Below are positions 39,955-48,556 of a stretch of DNA of 56,773 nucleotides, in pieces. This DNA is from CAZGOM01 sp964542875 (GTDB lineage: Bacteria; Planctomycetota; Phycisphaerae; Phycisphaerales; Phycisphaeraceae), in assembly GCA_964542875.1 (NCBI GenBank), contig CAZIWA010000019.1:1-56773 (forward strand). Reading direction: 5' to 3'. Position 1 is the stretch's first letter. Every line of letters begins with the position of its first letter. The notes beneath the pieces were generated by a model. That model saw only the letters and a program-made list of their open reading frames with translations, searched no databases and was not told the origin of the DNA. Both the position numbers and the translations under genes were made by a program.

Positions 39955-41156
39955 GTCTTGCAGTTTCAAGGACCCCAATGACAAGCCAACCCAAAGATGT
40001 GATCGAGCTGCACCAGGCGATGGTTCGTTTCAATACGGTGAACTTTTATGTGTCGGGCGTGAGAGCGCCGGAAGCGCCGCTTTGCGCGTATCTGGAGAAG
40101 GTGGCGCAGGGCTTTGGGTTTAAGACGCGCAGGCTGCCGATGCCCAATGCGCAGGACGGCGACCAGTTGCTGGTGACTTATGAGGTGTCCCCGGAAAAAC
40201 CGTGGCTGCTGTACGAGAGCCATATGGATGTGGTGAGCGTGGAAGGGATGACGATTGCTCCCTTTGATGCGACGATCAAGGATGGGCGCGTGTGGGGCCG
40301 CGGAACGTGCGACACCAAGGGCACGGGCGCAACCATGCTGTGGGCGCTGGTGAAGTACAAGGCGCTTCCCAAAGAGCAGCAGCACTTCAACGCGGCGATC
40401 GCATTCACGGTGGATGAAGAGATGGGGATGACGGGGGTGACGAGCCTTTGCCAGGACCATTTGAAGACGCTGGGGTTTGTGCCGGTGGGGGCGATCGTGG
40501 GTGAGCCGACGGGGCTTTGCCCGATCACGGCGCACAACGGTGCGGTGCGCTGGCGCATCACCACGGAAGGGGTGGCCTGCCACTCTTCGAATCCTTTGGT
40601 GGGGCGGTCGGCGATCTCCGACATGCTGCGCGTGGTGGATGCGATCGAGACGAAATATGTGCCTTCGCTGACGCAGCGGCACGCGATGACGGGCAAGGCG
40701 CAGGCGAGCGTGAACGTGATCCGGGGCGGCACGCAGGTGAACATCATTCCCGCGGCGTGCGAGGTGAGGATGGACCGGCGGGTGATTCCCGGGGAAGTGC
40801 GGGAGGTGGTGCTGGCGGGGCTGAAGCCGCTTTTGGCTGAGGTGGCGGCGGCGCGGCCGGGCATGAAGGTGGGCGAAGAGATTCTGCAGTATGCGCCGCC
40901 GTTGAGCGATGCGAACAATGCAAGGTTGTTTGCGCATGTGAGCGGGGCGCTTAAGGGCGCGGGGCATGAGGGCAAGGCACTGGGTGCGCCCTTTGCGACC
41001 GATGCGGGAACACTGGATGCCGCGGGGCTGCCTTGCGTGGTGATGGGGCCGGGGGACATTGCCCAGGCGCACACGAAGAACGAGTCGATCGCAGTCTCGG
41101 AAATCCACCAGGGTGTGGAGGCTTATCTGAGCCTGATCACCCGGCCATGGGCTTGA
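39951..41156 (+). CDS. M20-family metallopeptidase (ArgE/DapE type)
   Basis: The protein has 401 residues; its ATG overlaps the tyrS stop (ATGA). All metal ligands of the M20 family are visible: His in LYESHMDVV, bridging Asp in GRGTCDTKG, the catalytic/ligand pair in TVDEEMG, Glu in VGEPTG and His in AQAHTKNES. A dimerisation domain lies between residues ~185 and 300. These di-zinc enzymes deacylate N-acyl amino acids or cleave dipeptides. The exact substrate is not evident. Coupling with tyrS may be fortuitous. Confidence 0.9.
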   Translation: MSLAVSRTPMTSQPKDVIELHQAMVRFNTVNFYVSGVRAPEAPLCAYLEKVAQGFGFKTRRLPMPNAQDGDQLLVTYEVSPEKPWLLYESHMDVVSVEGMTIAPFDATIKDGRVWGRGTCDTKGTGATMLWALVKYKALPKEQQHFNAAIAFTVDEEMGMTGVTSLCQDHLKTLGFVPVGAIVGEPTGLCPITAHNGAVRWRITTEGVACHSSNPLVGRSAISDMLRVVDAIETKYVPSLTQRHAMTGKAQASVNVIRGGTQVNIIPAACEVRMDRRVIPGEVREVVLAGLKPLLAEVAAARPGMKVGEEILQYAPPLSDANNARLFAHVSGALKGAGHEGKALGAPFATDAGTLDAAGLPCVVMGPGDIAQAHTKNESIAVSEIHQGVEAYLSLITRPWA

Positions 41157-41261
41157 GGGGAACAGTGTTGAGAACTTGAACGCCTGTGCACCCGGGGTGT
41201 CGGGTGACGGGTTGCCGGGGGGCTTCGAGAACGCTTAATGCTGTTGAGGGGGGATTCTCTT

Positions 41262-41290
41262 TTTTCTGCGACCATCGAGGTCGCAGAAAA
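41262..41290. repeat. Hairpin A with ATCGA loop
   Basis: TTTTCTGCGACC (41262-41273), loop ATCGA, GGTCGCAGAAAA (41279-41290): a perfect 12-bp stem. It shares its pentaloop with the hairpins at 41323 and 54431. Confidence 0.8.
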
Positions 41291-41298
41291 GTAGAGAG

Positions 41299-41445
41299 TT
41301 TAGCGCCAACCCAGAGAAGAGATTCTTCAGCACCCATCGAGGGTGCTGAAGAACGAAAAACAATCAAACGATCATTGTCCGGGGGCTGCGCTCGAAGACT
41401 CGCTGACTCCCGACTACGGGCTTATGCCCCGATGGGGCGAAGAAA
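41299..41445. repeat. Dispersed intergenic element, copy 1, with hairpin B
   Basis: A 13-bp stem (41323-41335 with 41341-41353) has loop ATCGA. Flanking blocks TTTAGCG, CAGAGAA and CCGGGGGCTGCGCTCGAAGA with CTCGCTGAC follow in the same order as at 54409-54555. The 440-bp stretch 41157-41597 holds no gene I can support. Confidence 0.75.
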
Positions 41446-41597
41446 TCAGGTCTGGGATCCGAAGATACGCAAGCGAGAGCCGATTGGTCGGTGCTTTGCC
41501 TTGAACTGGCTGGCGGCGAGAGAAAAACCAATTAAGGTAGAGCAACATTCTGTGCCCGGGCGCGGGGTGCTTATCCCTTTTTTTGGAATGACACATC

Positions 41598-43283
41598 ATG
41601 CATCGATTGACCAGGAATCGGTTGCTGTTCACGGGTGATGTTTCGTATCTGTTCATGGGTGATGCGCTGTTTAAGCCCGAAGGCGGGCCGATGACGGCCA
41701 GCGTGCTGGACCGGCACATTGGGTTTCTCGCCGGCAAAGGCGTGGACACCTATCTGACCAACCCCAATGCCAACGGCAACTGGTACGCCAGCAAGCGGAC
41801 GCCGACGGTGTTCGATGGATACAAACGCGGGAACCTGGAATTTTTCCGCGAGCATGTTTTGAAGTGCGACGGCTTTGCCAAGAAGACCAAGGAAGAGATC
41901 GATGCGAGACTGGACTTCCACAGGAAGTTTCTTGAGAACTATGTGGACCTGATGGATGCCGGAGTGGATTGGATCGCCGAGGTGGCGGGGGCGTGCCGAA
42001 GGCATGGCGTGAGCCCGTGGGCGACGGTGCGCATGAACGATGTGCATGGCGTGGGATCGCCGGAAGGAAGCTACTTTAATGCGCCGGTTTACCGGGTGAA
42101 GGAGAATCGGCTTTCAGGTGCGGGATGGCCGTTGCAATGGCCCCATCAGCCCAGGGGGCAGTGGAACTATTTCATCGGGCTCAACTATGCGCGGCCTGCG
42201 GTGCGCCAGTTCATGATGGACACGATTGCGGAGATGATCCAGGACTATGACCATGATGGCATCGAGCTGGATTGGCTGCGCAACCCGATGTGCTGCGAGC
42301 CGGGCGCGGGGGACGATGAGAGGGCGTTGATGCTGGCGTTTCATCGAGAGGTGCGTGCGCTGGGGCGGGCGAAGGAGAAGAGGACGGGGCGGCCGTTTTT
42401 GATCAATCTGAGGGTGCCGCCGAATTTTGAAATGATGAGGGATGTGGGGCTGGATATCCGGGCGATCGTGGCGGACGGATGCGTGGACAGCGTGGCGGTA
42501 TCGAATTTCTATCAGACGTCGTGGGGGTTGCCTTACGAGGAGTACCGGAAGGATTTCGGGCCGGATGTGGCATTGATCGGCGTGCTGGAGGGCGTGCCCA
42601 ACTGGGTGACGGCCCATGATGCGCAGGGCAAGAGCAAGGGGTGGCGGTATGTGTGTTTTTCGCCCGAGGTGCTTTGCGGGAACGCGGCAGCGAAGCTGGC
42701 CGGGGGAGTGGATGCGATCGAGGTGTTTAACTTTTTCGGCCCCGGTAAACCGGGCGCCGGGCCAGGCTACTCGACGGGGTATGAGGAGTTAAGGAACCTG
42801 GCGGATGAGGCAAAGCTGGCGGCGAGGCCCAAGACCTACAGCTTTTGCGCGGCGGGCAAGGGCGGGCCGTGGATTGCGCCGTTTGAGACGGCGGAGGATG
42901 TGCCGATGATTCTGGAGCCTTCGCTGCGCCGGGAGCTGAAACTTTTGATGTTGCCGGAGCCCGCGGGCCGGGAACTGGTGGTGGAGCTGCTGGTGAAGAA
43001 AGCGGAGAGCTACCCGATGCTTACGGTGAGCTTCAATGGCCAGCCTGCGGTGTGGGAGTGCCAGGTGAGCCAGGAGATGCTCTCAGGGTCGGAGCTGGGG
43101 AGGCATCATGCGCCGGAGATGGTGGGGCTGCGGTTTAAGGTGAAGGCGAGGGAAGGCGTGAAGAAGGGGTGGAACACGCTGATGATCCACAATGCGCAGA
43201 TGCCCAATCGCAAGGATGACTTTCGGGTGGCCAACACGGTGGTGGTTGAGAATGTGGATGTGCGGGTGGAAGGAAAGGAATAA
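41598..43283 (+). CDS. Glycoside-hydrolase-like TIM-barrel protein
   Basis: The protein has 561 residues. A TIM-barrel-like fold is suggested by DWIAEVAGACRRHGVSPWATVR, MIQDYDHDGIELDWLRNP (likely catalytic acidic residues at a strand end) and LINLRVPPNFEMMRDVGLD, and it resembles the GHL10/GH-like group. The last ~140 residues look like a beta-sandwich (VELLVKKAESYPMLTVSFNG). No signal peptide is visible. A glycan-active enzyme is likely; the family is not certain. It stands alone, flanked by repeat-rich intergenic DNA. The ATG at 41598 has a weak GGAATGA upstream. Confidence 0.6.
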   Translation: MHRLTRNRLLFTGDVSYLFMGDALFKPEGGPMTASVLDRHIGFLAGKGVDTYLTNPNANGNWYASKRTPTVFDGYKRGNLEFFREHVLKCDGFAKKTKEEIDARLDFHRKFLENYVDLMDAGVDWIAEVAGACRRHGVSPWATVRMNDVHGVGSPEGSYFNAPVYRVKENRLSGAGWPLQWPHQPRGQWNYFIGLNYARPAVRQFMMDTIAEMIQDYDHDGIELDWLRNPMCCEPGAGDDERALMLAFHREVRALGRAKEKRTGRPFLINLRVPPNFEMMRDVGLDIRAIVADGCVDSVAVSNFYQTSWGLPYEEYRKDFGPDVALIGVLEGVPNWVTAHDAQGKSKGWRYVCFSPEVLCGNAAAKLAGGVDAIEVFNFFGPGKPGAGPGYSTGYEELRNLADEAKLAARPKTYSFCAAGKGGPWIAPFETAEDVPMILEPSLRRELKLLMLPEPAGRELVVELLVKKAESYPMLTVSFNGQPAVWECQVSQEMLSGSELGRHHAPEMVGLRFKVKAREGVKKGWNTLMIHNAQMPNRKDDFRVANTVVVENVDVRVEGKE

Positions 43284-43310
43284 GGGATAAGTTAAAAGGG
43301 ACAAGGCGGA
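43284..43310. repeat. Purine-rich post-gene tract, copy 1
   Basis: GGATAAGTTAAAAGGGACAAGG follows the stop codon. Similar tracts follow the PEPCK gene (48143-48177) and hscB (54321-54350). Confidence 0.4.
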
Positions 43311-43450
43311 GAGAGTTTGGTTTTTCTGGAGAGTTAAGTTGAGGGGATGATCGCACATGTAATGCACGGCGTGCCTTTGGTGAGGGCTGTGCCTCCCGGT
43401 CGGGCGCGCTTTTGCTATAGTGAACAGTCCATCAAATCGGAGCCTAGCCT

Positions 43451-44227
43451 ATGTCGATGCAAGTGAAGCTGTACAACCTCTTCCTTCTGGATCAGCAGTT
43501 GAAGGGGCTCACGTCCCGGCTGGACTCGGCGACAGGCCGCCTGGCAAGACAGAAAAAGAAGATCGACCAACTCAACCAGCAGAAGAAAGAACTTGGCGAC
43601 CAGTCCAAGCAACTGCAGGTTCAGGCTTCGGTGTTTGAGAAGCAATCCAACGACATCAATGCCCGGGTGGATACGCTGCGCAACCAGATGAACAGCGTGA
43701 AGACCAACAAGGAATACTCCGCATTGCTGCTGGAAGTGAACACTTTGAAAGCCGAGAAGGCCAAGGTGGAAGACCAGGCGCTGGAGTTTATGACCAAGAT
43801 CGATTCGCTTAAGAGCCAGGCCGCGGCAGCAGATACGCAGGTGGGCGAGCAGGCCAAGCTGGTGGCGATCGCGGAAAAAGAAGTGGCCGAGGCGCATGCC
43901 GAGATCAGCAAGGAACTGACGGAACTCAAGAACCGTCGCGATGCGGCCAAGGAAGGAATTCCAGAGGCGACGCTTTCGGAATACGACCGGCTGTATGAAC
44001 AGCAGGACGGCGAACCGGTTGCGGGCGTGAGCATCGAGAGCATGAAGAACCATGAATTCTCCTGCACGGGTTGCTTCATCGGTCTTCCCCTCGAGCGCGT
44101 GAACCGGCTTTTGCGCAACAACGACGAAATCGTGGTGTGTCCCAACTGCGACCGGATTCTTTACATGTCGGAAGAAACACGCAGCGCGTTTGCACCCAAG
44201 CCCAAGAAGGGCGCCAAGGGCGAGTGA
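43451..44227 (+). CDS. C4-type zinc-ribbon coiled-coil protein (CT398 family)
   Basis: The protein has 258 residues. The ATG at 43451 has GGAG about 8 nt upstream, and TATAGT at 43416-43421 is a likely -10 box. Residues ~10-180 form a long antiparallel coiled coil. The C-terminus is a zinc ribbon with CTGC near residue 205 and CPNC near 230. Family members are thought to bind nucleic acid or act as adaptors, and their genes often lie next to RNase H genes, as here. Confidence 0.85.
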   Translation: MSMQVKLYNLFLLDQQLKGLTSRLDSATGRLARQKKKIDQLNQQKKELGDQSKQLQVQASVFEKQSNDINARVDTLRNQMNSVKTNKEYSALLLEVNTLKAEKAKVEDQALEFMTKIDSLKSQAAAADTQVGEQAKLVAIAEKEVAEAHAEISKELTELKNRRDAAKEGIPEATLSEYDRLYEQQDGEPVAGVSIESMKNHEFSCTGCFIGLPLERVNRLLRNNDEIVVCPNCDRILYMSEETRSAFAPKPKKGAKGE

Positions 44228-44308
44228 TCGCTTTTGCGGGTGAGGCAACAGAAGCCTCGCGTGTGATTTTTTGTACAGATGTGGTTTTGGCGAAGGTCCT
44301 AACGGGAC

Positions 44309-44347
44309 ACGCCGTAGTCCGCGGACGGTTTACAGTGTGTCGCCCGG
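44309..44347. repeat. ACGCCGTAG repeat, copy 1
   Basis: A 39-bp block beginning ACGCCGTAGTCCGCGGACGG recurs at 55567-55605 with about five changes. Its copy 2 arms CCGTAG/CTACGG can form a hairpin. It lies in the gene-free stretch 44228-44538. Confidence 0.7.
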
Positions 44348-44387
44348 ATGGTTTGGCGTTGAAGTTTGTTATGTGGTTTTAGTGTGG

Positions 44388-44450
44388 TTGAGCGGGAGGT
44401 CGGGCTGTTGCCCGAATACCCTCGCTGGCGCGTCGGGCTAACGTATTTTT
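44388..44450. repeat. REP-like repeat (SPTRQRG type), copy 1
   Basis: A ~63-bp block beginning TTGAGCGGGAGGTCGGGC recurs at 55647-55710 in the same order after the ACGCCGTAG block. It contains hairpin TCGGGC/GCCCGA with a 4-nt loop that differs between copies while the stem is kept. The reverse strand would read SPTRQRGYSG, a spurious peptide seen in planctomycete annotations. Confidence 0.75.
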
Positions 44451-44538
44451 GGTGTGAGTGGGGTTGGTGGTTTTTTGTTGGCCCGTGTTGTATCGCCTTG
44501 AAGAAGACGGTTGGTGGCTTGCGGGATAACATTTGGGC

Positions 44539-45366
44539 ATGAAACTGACCATTCATCTCAGGACGGGCACGAAGGGGCAAAATCCTTATCCGGTGGCCGT
44601 GGGTGTGATCGTGGAGTCTGAGGACCCGGTGCAGATCAAATATGCAGCGGGGCATTTGTATACCGAAGACCGGCGGTCGGTGGCGGAGGCCAGGGGGCTG
44701 CTGGAAGGGATAAAAGTCGCCAAGGCTTCGGAGCCTGAGGAAGTAATGATCCTGGCGGATTCAGAAAACCTGGTGAAGCGGATCATGGGGGAATTGTTTG
44801 AGAGCGATCCGGACATTCTCGATGCGGTGCAGACGGTGCAGGCGATGCTGCTGAGCCTGGACCTGTGGACGATCAAGCATTCGCCCAAGGACGACATCGG
44901 CAAGGCGGAGCGGCTGGTGCGAACGGCGCTGGATGCGGGCAAGACCGTGGTGGTGGTGGATGAACAGCGGCCGGGGAATACGGCGGGGTTTGCATCGATG
45001 GCGCCCAATCCGGAGGTGCTGAAAAAGGCCGCTGATGCGCCGATGAGGAAGCGTGTGCCGCTGATGGAGAGCGGGGATGGGGAGGAGCCGGCGCCGCCTC
45101 GGGCGAAGCAGGCGGCGAATTCGGGGGGGATCAATAATCCGAGGTTCAAGGTGATCGTGGACAGGGATGCGGCTTGCCCGCATGGGTGCACGGACGGCGG
45201 GACGTATCAGTTCGGACCGTGCACGCCGACGGAGAAGGCGCTTTGCGTGTTTGCGACGGCGGCGGCGTTTTCGATCGATCCGCTTCATTGGCGGAGCCCG
45301 AATCACCGGAGGATCGTGACCAACTGCGCGGTGTGCAAGGCGGGCGTGAGCGTGGAGCCGGGGTGA
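44539..45366 (+). CDS. Degenerate RNase H-like protein with C-terminal cysteine cluster
   Basis: The protein has 275 residues from the ATG at 44539, with GATAAC 8 nt upstream and no ribosome site. Residues ~1-140 follow the RNase HI strand order: LTIHLRTGTKGQNPYPVAVG, EARGLLEGIKVA and LADSENLVKRI. The first catalytic Asp (DGG-type motif) is replaced by Thr/Arg, and the last Asp is not evident; the Glu and second Asp remain. After a variable linker, residues ~210-272 carry six Cys (CPHGC, C, C, CAVC pattern), likely a zinc site. It may bind RNA-DNA hybrids without cutting. Confidence 0.6.
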   Translation: MKLTIHLRTGTKGQNPYPVAVGVIVESEDPVQIKYAAGHLYTEDRRSVAEARGLLEGIKVAKASEPEEVMILADSENLVKRIMGELFESDPDILDAVQTVQAMLLSLDLWTIKHSPKDDIGKAERLVRTALDAGKTVVVVDEQRPGNTAGFASMAPNPEVLKKAADAPMRKRVPLMESGDGEEPAPPRAKQAANSGGINNPRFKVIVDRDAACPHGCTDGGTYQFGPCTPTEKALCVFATAAAFSIDPLHWRSPNHRRIVTNCAVCKAGVSVEPG

Positions 45367-45375
45367 GGATGGTAG

Positions 45376-45463
45376 ATGTTTGATGTGAGATGTTAGATTT
45401 TTCAGAGCAGAATTCGGCTGGCGGATTTCTTGTCTGGAACATCTGACATCTCACATCAAACAT
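45376..45463. terminator. Long inverted repeat between convergent genes
   Basis: ATGTTTGATGTGAGATG (part of 45376-45398) pairs with 45441-45463: 23-bp arms with one mismatch around a 42-nt interior. It begins 10 bp after the RNase H-like stop and its right arm includes the last codons of alkD. A bidirectional terminator or a mobile palindromic element are both possible. Confidence 0.55.
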
Positions 45464-46169
45464 TTTTCCCCATGTACCGCTTGCGGGTTTCGGGATCGAA
45501 GTGTTCCAGGGCGTAGCGCAGGGCTGTGCGGGGCATGGTTTTGTGGTGTTTGTCCAGGAAGGCTTGAAGGTCGGCGCGGCTGACGCGTTTGCCGACTTCG
45601 CGGAGCATCCAGCCGACGGCCTTGTGGATGAGGTCGTGCTTGTCGGCAAGGAGGGCCTGGGCGATGCGCAGGGCGTTTTGCGATGAGCCTTTTTTGATGT
45701 CGTGGAAGGTGGCGACCATGGCGATGCGGCGTTCCCAGATGAGCGGGGAACGGGCGAGCTTGTCGAGCAGTTTCGGGTCGGGGTTGAGGGAGAGGTAGTG
45801 TCCGACAAGGGATTCGGCGCTGGAGTCGACGAGGTCCCAGTTGTTGATGCGATGGGTGTTGCGCATGTAGAAGCGGTGGAGTTCTTCCTGGCCGCGCGGG
45901 TCTAAGCGATGGTATTGGGCGACGAGGATCATGAGCGCGGTGGAGCGGAATTCATGCTCGGGGGAATCCAGCAGGGATTGGATGTCGTCCAGGGAGAGGC
46001 CGGGGTATTGGGCGGCGATTTTGCGTTGCTGGGGGACGGTGAGGCCGAGGAAGATGTCGCCTTCGCCGTACTGGCCGGGGCCGGATTTGAAGAAACGGGC
46101 GGCGCCGGCGGCTTTGGCCGGTGTACCCAGTGCGCGCATTTGTCCCTTGAGTTGCTGGAGCTTTGGCAT
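45456..46169 (-). CDS. DNA alkylation repair glycosylase (AlkD-like)
   Basis: The protein has 237 residues built of HEAT-like helical repeats. Family landmarks are the Trp and Asp region NWDLVDSSAESLVG, LIWERRIAMVATF and HDLIHKAVGWMLREVGKR. AlkD removes N3- and N7-alkylated purines without flipping the base. The start ATG at 46169 lacks a clear ribosome site. Divergent from the PEPCK gene; the two starts are 67 bp apart. Confidence 0.9.
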   Translation of the reverse strand: MPKLQQLKGQMRALGTPAKAAGAARFFKSGPGQYGEGDIFLGLTVPQQRKIAAQYPGLSLDDIQSLLDSPEHEFRSTALMILVAQYHRLDPRGQEELHRFYMRNTHRINNWDLVDSSAESLVGHYLSLNPDPKLLDKLARSPLIWERRIAMVATFHDIKKGSSQNALRIAQALLADKHDLIHKAVGWMLREVGKRVSRADLQAFLDKHHKTMPRTALRYALEHFDPETRKRYMGKNV

Positions 46170-46236
46170 AAGGTCAGTCTATGATGGCAAGCGCCCTGAT
46201 GCGCTGGCCTGCAGACACAAATCAAAGGATGGAACC

Positions 46237-48147
46237 ATGCCCTATTCGCGGATCATTAAAGGTGATGTTTATCGGCATGCGGGATCAAGCCTGGCCAGGG
46301 ACCAGGATGTGGTGGCCAAGAAGATGACCAAGCACGCGGGGCTGCTGGCTTGGGTGCGCGAAGCGGTGGAGCTGTGCCAGCCTGATGTGGTGCACTGGTG
46401 CGACGGGAGCGAGCTGGAATACCAGTTTGTGGCGAATCAACTGGTGGAGACGGGGACGTTCATTGCGCTTAACGACGAGAAGCGGCCTAACAGCTATTAC
46501 GCCCGGAGCGAGATGGGGGACGTGGCCCGGGTGGAGGATCGGACGTTTATCTGCTCTGAAAACCCGGATGACGCGGGGCCGACGAATCACTGGGAAAGCC
46601 CCAAGCGGATGAAGAGCAAGCTGGAGCGGCTGTTTGAAGGGTGCATGCGCGGACGGACGATGTATGTGATTCCGTATGTGATGGGGCCGGTGGGGTCGCA
46701 AATCGCCAAGATCGGCGTGCAGGTGACGGATTCGGGGTATGTGGTGTGCAACATGCACATGATGGCGCATGTGGGGCTGCCGGCGCTGAAGATGCTGGGG
46801 CGTAAGGGAGAATTCTGCAAGGGGCTGCACAGCGTGGGGGTGCCGCTGGAAGAGGGGCAGCCGGATACGCCGTGGCCGTGCAACGAGAAGGACAAGTACA
46901 TCGTGCATTTTCCCGAGAGCCGGGAAATCATGTCGTATGGGTCGGGCTATGGCGGGAATGCGCTTTTGGGGAAGAAGTGCTTTGCGTTGCGGATCGCATC
47001 GGTGATGGCGCGCGATGAGGGCTGGCTGGCCGAGCACATGCTGATCATGAAACTGACGAACCCCAAGGGGGAATACAAGTACATCGCGGCGGCGTTTCCA
47101 TCGGCCTGCGGCAAGACGAACATGGCGATGCTGACGCCTGCGCTCAAGGGGTGGAAAGTGGAGACGGTGGGGGATGACATCGCGTGGATGAAGTTCGTGA
47201 AGGACAAAGACGGAGTGACGCGGCTGCGGGCGATTAATCCCGAAGCGGGGTTCTTCGGCGTGGCGCCGGGAACGAGCGTGGAATCCAACGGCAATGCGAT
47301 GAAGACCATCGAGCACGATGCGATTTTCACCAACGTGGCCCTGACGGATACCGGCGATGTGTGGTGGGAAGGCATGACCAAGGAAGCGCCGGGGTACCTG
47401 GTGGACTGGACGCGCAGGGTGTGGACGCCGGAGGCCAAGCGCAAGAGCTCTCATCCCAATGCGCGTTTCACGGTGCGCGCGGGGCAGTGCCCGGTGATCG
47501 CCAAAGAGTGGCAGGACCCGGCGGGGGTGCCGATCAGCGCGATTTTGTTTGGGGGGCGCAGGGCGGGCGTGGTGCCGCTTGTGGTGCAGGCCAACTCGTG
47601 GCAACACGGGGTGTTTTTAGGGTCGATCATGGCGTCGGAGAAGACGGCGGCGGCGTCGGGCAATGTGGGGGTGCTGCGGCGGGATCCCATGGCGATGCTG
47701 CCGTTTTGCGGGTACCACATGGGGGACTATTTTGCGCATTGGATCAAGGTGGGGCAGGAGAATGCGGGGGCAGGGCTGCCGACGATTTTCCATGTGAACT
47801 GGTTCCGGCAGGATGAGGACGGAAAGTTTTTGTGGCCGGGATTCGGCGAGAACGCGCGGGTGCTGAAATGGGTGTTTGAACGGCTCGACGGCGTGGGCCA
47901 GGGCGTGCAGACCCGTGCGGGCGTGGTACCGGCGCCGGGAGCGCTGGATGTGAAGGGGCTCAAGATTTCGGAGAAGGCGCTGAATGAGCTTCTGGCCGTG
48001 GACGAGGAAGAATGGGCCGATGAAGTGGGGCTGATCCGGGAGCATTACAAGCAGTTTGGGGCGCGGCTGCCCAAGGAGCTTCAGGCAGAGCTGGAGCTGC
48101 TGGAGGGGGCGGGGGGAGTGAAGAAGAAGAGGAAGTCAGAAAGGTAA
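46237..48147 (+). CDS. pckG: Phosphoenolpyruvate carboxykinase (GTP)
   Basis: The protein has 636 residues from the ATG at 46237, with AAAGGATGG about 4 nt upstream; the upstream open frame is not conserved. The GTP-type signatures are present: the P-loop FPSACGKTNMAM near residue 290, VGDDIAWM, the reactive Cys in that loop, ISAILFGGRRAG and NWFRQDEDGKFLWPGFGEN. It interconverts oxaloacetate and PEP with GTP/GDP in gluconeogenesis. An acetate symporter elsewhere in the window fits growth on organic acids. Confidence 0.96.
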   Translation: MPYSRIIKGDVYRHAGSSLARDQDVVAKKMTKHAGLLAWVREAVELCQPDVVHWCDGSELEYQFVANQLVETGTFIALNDEKRPNSYYARSEMGDVARVEDRTFICSENPDDAGPTNHWESPKRMKSKLERLFEGCMRGRTMYVIPYVMGPVGSQIAKIGVQVTDSGYVVCNMHMMAHVGLPALKMLGRKGEFCKGLHSVGVPLEEGQPDTPWPCNEKDKYIVHFPESREIMSYGSGYGGNALLGKKCFALRIASVMARDEGWLAEHMLIMKLTNPKGEYKYIAAAFPSACGKTNMAMLTPALKGWKVETVGDDIAWMKFVKDKDGVTRLRAINPEAGFFGVAPGTSVESNGNAMKTIEHDAIFTNVALTDTGDVWWEGMTKEAPGYLVDWTRRVWTPEAKRKSSHPNARFTVRAGQCPVIAKEWQDPAGVPISAILFGGRRAGVVPLVVQANSWQHGVFLGSIMASEKTAAASGNVGVLRRDPMAMLPFCGYHMGDYFAHWIKVGQENAGAGLPTIFHVNWFRQDEDGKFLWPGFGENARVLKWVFERLDGVGQGVQTRAGVVPAPGALDVKGLKISEKALNELLAVDEEEWADEVGLIREHYKQFGARLPKELQAELELLEGAGGVKKKRKSER

Positions 48148-48540
48148 AAGGTACAAGGGATAAGGTAAAAGGCAGAGAGGAGTTGAGCTGTTACTGATCT
48201 TTCTGCGTTGAAGCAGGCGCGTGCAAGAGCTTTTAAAAATGATTCAAGCCCTGGGTGTCGCATGAAGACGTGCTCAAGGCGGGGCTACCTTATTTTTCGA
48301 TTTCAGCGAATAGAACATGAGAACAAGAGAACAAGGGCAGTCTCCAAAGAAAAGTCGATTCAAAGTCGAAAGACTGCTAGGGAATTTGGGGGGCGGCGTT
48401 GATAATGACAGATGCGGTCTTTGAATAACCGGGAGAAAGAACACCCTCACCCCAGCCCTCTCCCTGCTGGAGAGGGGGGCGGAAAGAGCAGAGAGGGATT
48501 ATTCAAAGGTTCCAAATGACGGTTCCATGATGCGCAATTT
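48148..48540. repeat. Gene-free stretch with four repeat modules
   Basis: No gene is supported. It holds the purine tract AAGGTACAAGGGATAAGG (48143-48177), GCAGGCGCGTGCAAGAGC (48213-48230), GAGAAAGAACACCCTCACCC (48433 onward), and hairpin CCCTCTCC/GGAGAGGG (48456-48476) followed by a block shared with 34601-34646. The order resembles that at 34401-34646, with the modules permuted. Confidence 0.7.
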
Positions 48541-48556
48541 GATCAGGAGGCGGGCC

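Noticed and set aside
39966..41108. 380-codon open frame on the minus strand, rich in His
   Set aside because: Antisense to the M20 peptidase with all metal ligands intact. The His richness comes from reversed GTG/ATG codons.
44299..44655. Small proteins with SPTRQRG on the minus strand at 44.4 and 55.6 kb
   Set aside because: They are translations of a dispersed non-coding repeat; the two copies keep base pairing in a hairpin, not codons.
46285..47607. 440-codon open frame on the minus strand
   Set aside because: Antisense to the highly conserved GTP-PEPCK; the product is His/Arg/Pro-rich without any domain.
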